NCBI RefSeq assembly: GCF_036417845.1
Contig: NC_089980.1
Coordinates: 43,708,501-43,772,500 of the forward strand
Length of the DNA: 64,000 nucleotides
Source: Apteryx mantelli
Taxonomy: Eukaryota > Chordata > Aves > Apterygiformes > Apterygidae
Direction of reading: 5' to 3'
Both the position numbers and the translations under genes were made by a program. This document shows, one piece after another, positions 60,601 to 64,000 of the stretch. A model generated the notes under the pieces. The model was not told the origin of the DNA, did not search any database, and saw nothing but the letters and a program-made list of their open reading frames with translations. Position 1 is the stretch's first letter; each line of letters starts with the position of its first letter.

Positions 60601-62029
60601 AGCATTACTGCTGTGACACATCTCCTTGGCTCCATGAGGCAGCAGAGCTGAGGGTGCCACAGCACTGAGACATTTGATCGATGCTGGTGCTTTGCCCCTC
60701 GGGAAAACGTGGCCAAGGGGCTCTTCCTCAGCGCACCGTCATCCTCCGAGTGCATGGCTGCCTTCAGGAAGCCCTTTATGCACCAGCGCATTGGCCACAC
60801 GTTATCCCACTCAGCTTGTGACCACTACCGCCTTTTGTTTTAACACCTAAATACTGCAGCCCAAGGCTGGTGAAGGGAGATACCTGAAGTTGAACAGGGA
60901 ACTGGAGAGTGCTGAATATAAAAGCTTATTTCTTTGAATCTTCTGCTTGTTTTTCTAGGCTATGCAGTCTGGTTATTCCAACGTATGTTTGCCTGACTAG
61001 ATTCCCAAAGTCTACAGAGAGCTTTATGTTCTAGTAATACTCCTCCGAGGAGAACCTTATCTTTGCATGCTTCTGTGAAGTGCTGTTCATGTTCTTAGTA
61101 TTGCACTGGTAGTGAAAGGCAGAGTAGAGATAATTACACATTTCAGTGGTTGCCAGTAAGGAAGGACAGCCTGCCGGGACTGCCATGGTGCTGGAGCGGT
61201 GATTCGGAGTTGCCACTGCCATTTCATGAGCAGGTCACGGCTTTGCGCTGAGCGGCAGGCTTCTAGGTAGGTAGGGGGTAGCAAGGTGAGGAGCAAAGAT
61301 TTCGAGCAGCCTCTATAGATCTGTCTGGTCTCTTGCTTTCCTGGTGCTCCTTCCACTCGTGCTGCAAATCGGTCATGGAGGTGGTGTTGGCTGCTGTTCT
61401 TATGCTTTACCTTGCATAAGGGAGATCTTGGAGAAGTAACTAAAAATCTGTGTGGCTTGTGTTTTCTCTCGGCTGTGAACTGTAGTGTAGGACAAATAGT
61501 GTGCAAGCGCTTCTGCCAGGTGAGGGTAAATGGGAATGATGGCAGGGTGGGATAGCAATTGACAAAGGTGCTGGAAGACCTGCAATTTCTGAGGAAAAAT
61601 TAGCAAGTGTTGCATAAAGAAGAACTTACACACCATTGAAAGTTGAAGTCAAGCTGTGAAAAAAGATTTTGGTTGTCTGCAGGTGGACATTTAATACAAG
61701 AGTAGCTGTTTGCCGTTGCTGCTTGTTTTTTCAAAAGGAAATGGTACTTCACTAATTGGCATAAATTGTTTTAAGATAAATGTGGATTGGAATCTTACGC
61801 ATCTCTTGTGTCTCGGGGATGGAATAAAAAGGAACAACCAAAAATGTTATTTAGGCAAATGTTTGAGAAACATGGCAAAATGGCTTTTGTTTACAAATGC
61901 CATTTCACCTTGTGGTGCTTGTTCTGTGCCTTGCACTGTGGAAAAAGACATTTGTAGAATTGCAGGGTGAAGAATGATCATCTCTTGCTAAATTCAGTGA
62001 ATGCATTATTCTGACTTTGAGCATCCCTC

Positions 62030-62090
62030 CAAACAGTGAGGATGTGAGAAATTGAGGCTCGTAAAACTAACGTGACTTAAGCTGGAGACA
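62030..62090 (-). mobile_element. Possible second MIR-type relic
   Basis: GATGTGAGAAATTGAGGCTCGTAAAACTAACGTGACTTAAG resembles the antisense MIR core (GATGGGGAAACTGAGGCTCAGAGAGGTTAAGTGACTTG) with an interruption. The match is short. Confidence 0.3.
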
Positions 62091-62339
62091 GCTGGGGACG
62101 GGAGACTCAACTCCTCTGCCAGTCAAGTGAATTCTTCCAGGGTCTTAAGAAAGCTTAACTGGTCTGGAACATTTCCACAGCAGTTGTTAGACCCTGAAAA
62201 TCCTCTCAGAGTGCACAGACAGGGTTTCTTGGGGGTTTGTGTTTCGCATCACTGTAATATTTGAGGGCTTTCACATCACTGTAAGATTTGAATGCTCTAT
62301 GAACTTTCACTTTTACAATGCGCCTGTTGCCTACAGTTG

Positions 62340-62432
62340 TTTCAGTCTGCATGTGGGGAAATAAGACAAAGTTTTAGTGACTTGTCCTTGACAGAATGGA
62401 GAGTTGAACATCAGCAAAGTTTTAAGCATCCT
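62340..62432 (-). mobile_element. MIR-type (CORE-SINE) relic
   Basis: GCATGTGGGGAAATAAGACAAAGTTTTAGTGACTTGTCCTTGACAGAATGGAGAGTTGAAC follows the antisense MIR (ACAGATGGGGAAACTGAGGCACAGAG...TTAAGTGACTTGCCCAAGGTCACACAG...AGAGTTGAAC). Minus orientation within intron 1. Confidence 0.6.
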
Positions 62433-63006
62433 TTTCTCTCTGGAAAAGTGTAACTGGTATTAACTATGAGCCCTGTGGTTGATGGACACAAGGTAAATAC
62501 ATCCTTGAGAAGGAGGAATAAACCCTTGAGAACATGTTTATATCCAGATATCTCAGAATCAAACTTTTAATACAAAACACAAAACAAAACTTTTTTTTTT
62601 CCCCCTCACTACGAATTTAGTTCCTCTTTGTTCACAGATGAGGATTTATTTTAGAGTGCCTTTTGGAGGTGTTCCAGAAGCTGAGCTTTACTGTGCAACA
62701 CTGGGGGGAAAGAAAGAAATCTTTCAAACATGAGTAGATGTCTTTTTGCCTGAGTCTGCAGGTGGCTTGAAAAATTGCTCTAAGGGCTGCGCACAGGGTT
62801 AGTTCTGAAATCTGTTGGCTCTTTCAGCAACGATTTAAATTATTTTGCTTTGGGTCAAAGCATTGAGGAAACAGTAACTTTTACTACGAAAAGCTGTTTT
62901 CATGAATGAAAAGAATTAAATGACTCCCGAGGGAAGGATAATAAAATCTGTTTGCTATGAAGGAGCAGAGATTTGGGGTGGGGGGCAAGGCAGGGGACTG
63001 TATCAT

Positions 63007-63009
<3 letters not shown>

Positions 63010-63041
<32 letters not shown>
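63010..63041 (+). repeat. T32 homopolymer
   Basis: Thirty-two consecutive T bases in intron 1. It could be the A-tail of an old minus-strand retroposed copy, but no element body is recognised to its left. Confidence 0.9.
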
Positions 63042-63044
<3 letters not shown>

Positions 63045-63376
63045 GGGGACAGTGTTTGGGACAGAGGAGAAGGTTATGGTAATGTGGCTGGAGCTGTGGC
63101 TTTAAAATGGAACTGGATGCCAGCGCAAAGCACAGCTTTTGAGGAAGCAAAAGGAAAGTCTGAATATTCGAACACTTGTTATTTTAAGTATGTGCTAAGC
63201 CTGTATTCTTATTTTTCTTACAAGTATAAAGATAGGAAGAAATCTGTAATGTTTATTTCCCAAATGCTAACAAAGACTGGAAGGAATTAGTGTCAGTGAT
63301 GGTTTTTAAGAGAGATTTTTCTTTTATATTTAGAGCAATTAAAATTCACAAGTATGTGTTTGAGAAGGGGATTATC

Positions 63377-63391
63377 TTGATCAGTGATCAA
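63377..63391. repeat. Perfect 7-1-7 palindrome
   Basis: TTGATCAGTGATCAA reads identically on both strands apart from the central base. It is short and may be chance, but dyads of this form are bound by some dimeric transcription factors. Confidence 0.5.
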
Positions 63392-64000
63392 ATAATTTCT
63401 GAATAAGATGGCCTTCTTATCTCTGATGGAAATAGGGAACCAGAAGTGGGCATTGGCGTTAGCTGCACTTGCAAAGTTCCCCATTTTAAGGCACAGTGAA
63501 AAAGTGGTGCCTTGGTGTTCCTATTACCCCTCTAGAAAAGAGAGATACTTGAAAATTGCATAAGAATATAGGATATTTCCAATGCTATGAGACAGTGTGA
63601 GTAGGGAAATATTCTTGGAAACAAATAGATTTAAGGTACATAAACACTATGCCTGAAATTAGGAAAGTAATTTGTGGGTGCACTCTTGAGCTAGCTTTAA
63701 ATTAGTTGTTTTGGTTACTGACCACAATGCAGCCGTAACAACACGGAGCTCAGCCTGGTCTGTGATCCAACTGTTTAGGCAACATCTCTAGTGGGTTTTG
63801 CAGCTTTTCATGAGCCCCATGCTTCAAGGTCACCTAGGAGCTAGTAGATAACTAAGTTGGGGGGCACCTACACCAGGTTCATTCTTGCTTTTGGATTGCA
63901 GTGCAAACATACATACTCAACTCCTGGCAGTGCAAATGGTTAGTGGTCCTCTAAATCCAGCTGGCTGCCTTATTGTGGGGTACAGTTTGAAGCTTGAGGG

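Larger units (their letters stand above)
53486..64000 (+). other. Start of a large first intron (continues beyond the window)
   Basis: It begins with GTAAGA after the signal-peptide exon. No further segment with acceptor, open frame and donor stood out downstream to 64000, so the rest is read as intron. Its first 570 bases remain CpG-island sequence; from 54.1 kb composition is ordinary, with T and A homopolymers, a TA microsatellite at 57666, a MIR-like relic near 62.35 kb and no intact mobile element. I saw no minus-strand gene inside it. Confidence 0.5.

Noticed and set aside
1-64000. CRISPR array, bacterial operon, phage or integrated viral genome
   Set aside because: No regularly spaced direct repeats, no dense long coding frames, no recognisable gag/pol/env or capsid frames. 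The composition and relics are those of a vertebrate nuclear genome.

Overview
This window looks like a piece of a vertebrate nuclear genome, most likely a bird. The reasons are a recognisable 3' end of a CR1 LINE (about 16.2-16.7 kb), older CR1-like and MIR/CORE-SINE relics, no young Alu- or L1-like repeats, low overall repeat load, a large CpG island, and protein-coding sequence confined to one short exon. It carries no prokaryotic-style gene clusters. I cannot name the species or chromosome from sequence alone.

Layout. 1-50.8 kb is intergenic or gene-poor: many short chance ORFs, simple repeats, relics of CR1 and MIR-type elements, and several AT-rich patches with homeodomain-like or RFX-like motifs that could be conserved regulatory elements. 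Two short segments (20553-20646 and 36692-36839) have a plausible splice acceptor, an open frame and a donor, and are listed only as weak candidate exons. 51.1-54.1 kb is a strong CpG island. Inside it lies the one convincing coding segment: a signal-peptide exon on the + strand ending at a GTAAGA donor at 53486 (phase 1 intron). From 53486 to the end of the window the sequence is read as the 5' part of a first intron longer than 10.5 kb.

Interpretation. The window most probably spans the upstream desert, the promoter/CpG island, exon 1 and part of intron 1 of a gene for a secreted or type I membrane protein. I did not recognise which gene: 22 residues of a leader are not diagnostic. The 5' leader carries a chain of small upstream ORFs ending just before the favoured start codon, suggesting translational control. 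I found no tRNA, rRNA, CRISPR or intact mobile element and no evident new biological system. The most useful observations are the exon 1 start-site and uORF architecture, an X-box-bearing AT-rich block at 9.2 kb, a cluster of very old MIR/CR1 relics, a palindromic relic at 38.5 kb, and long C/G homopolymers that may be assembly-sensitive.
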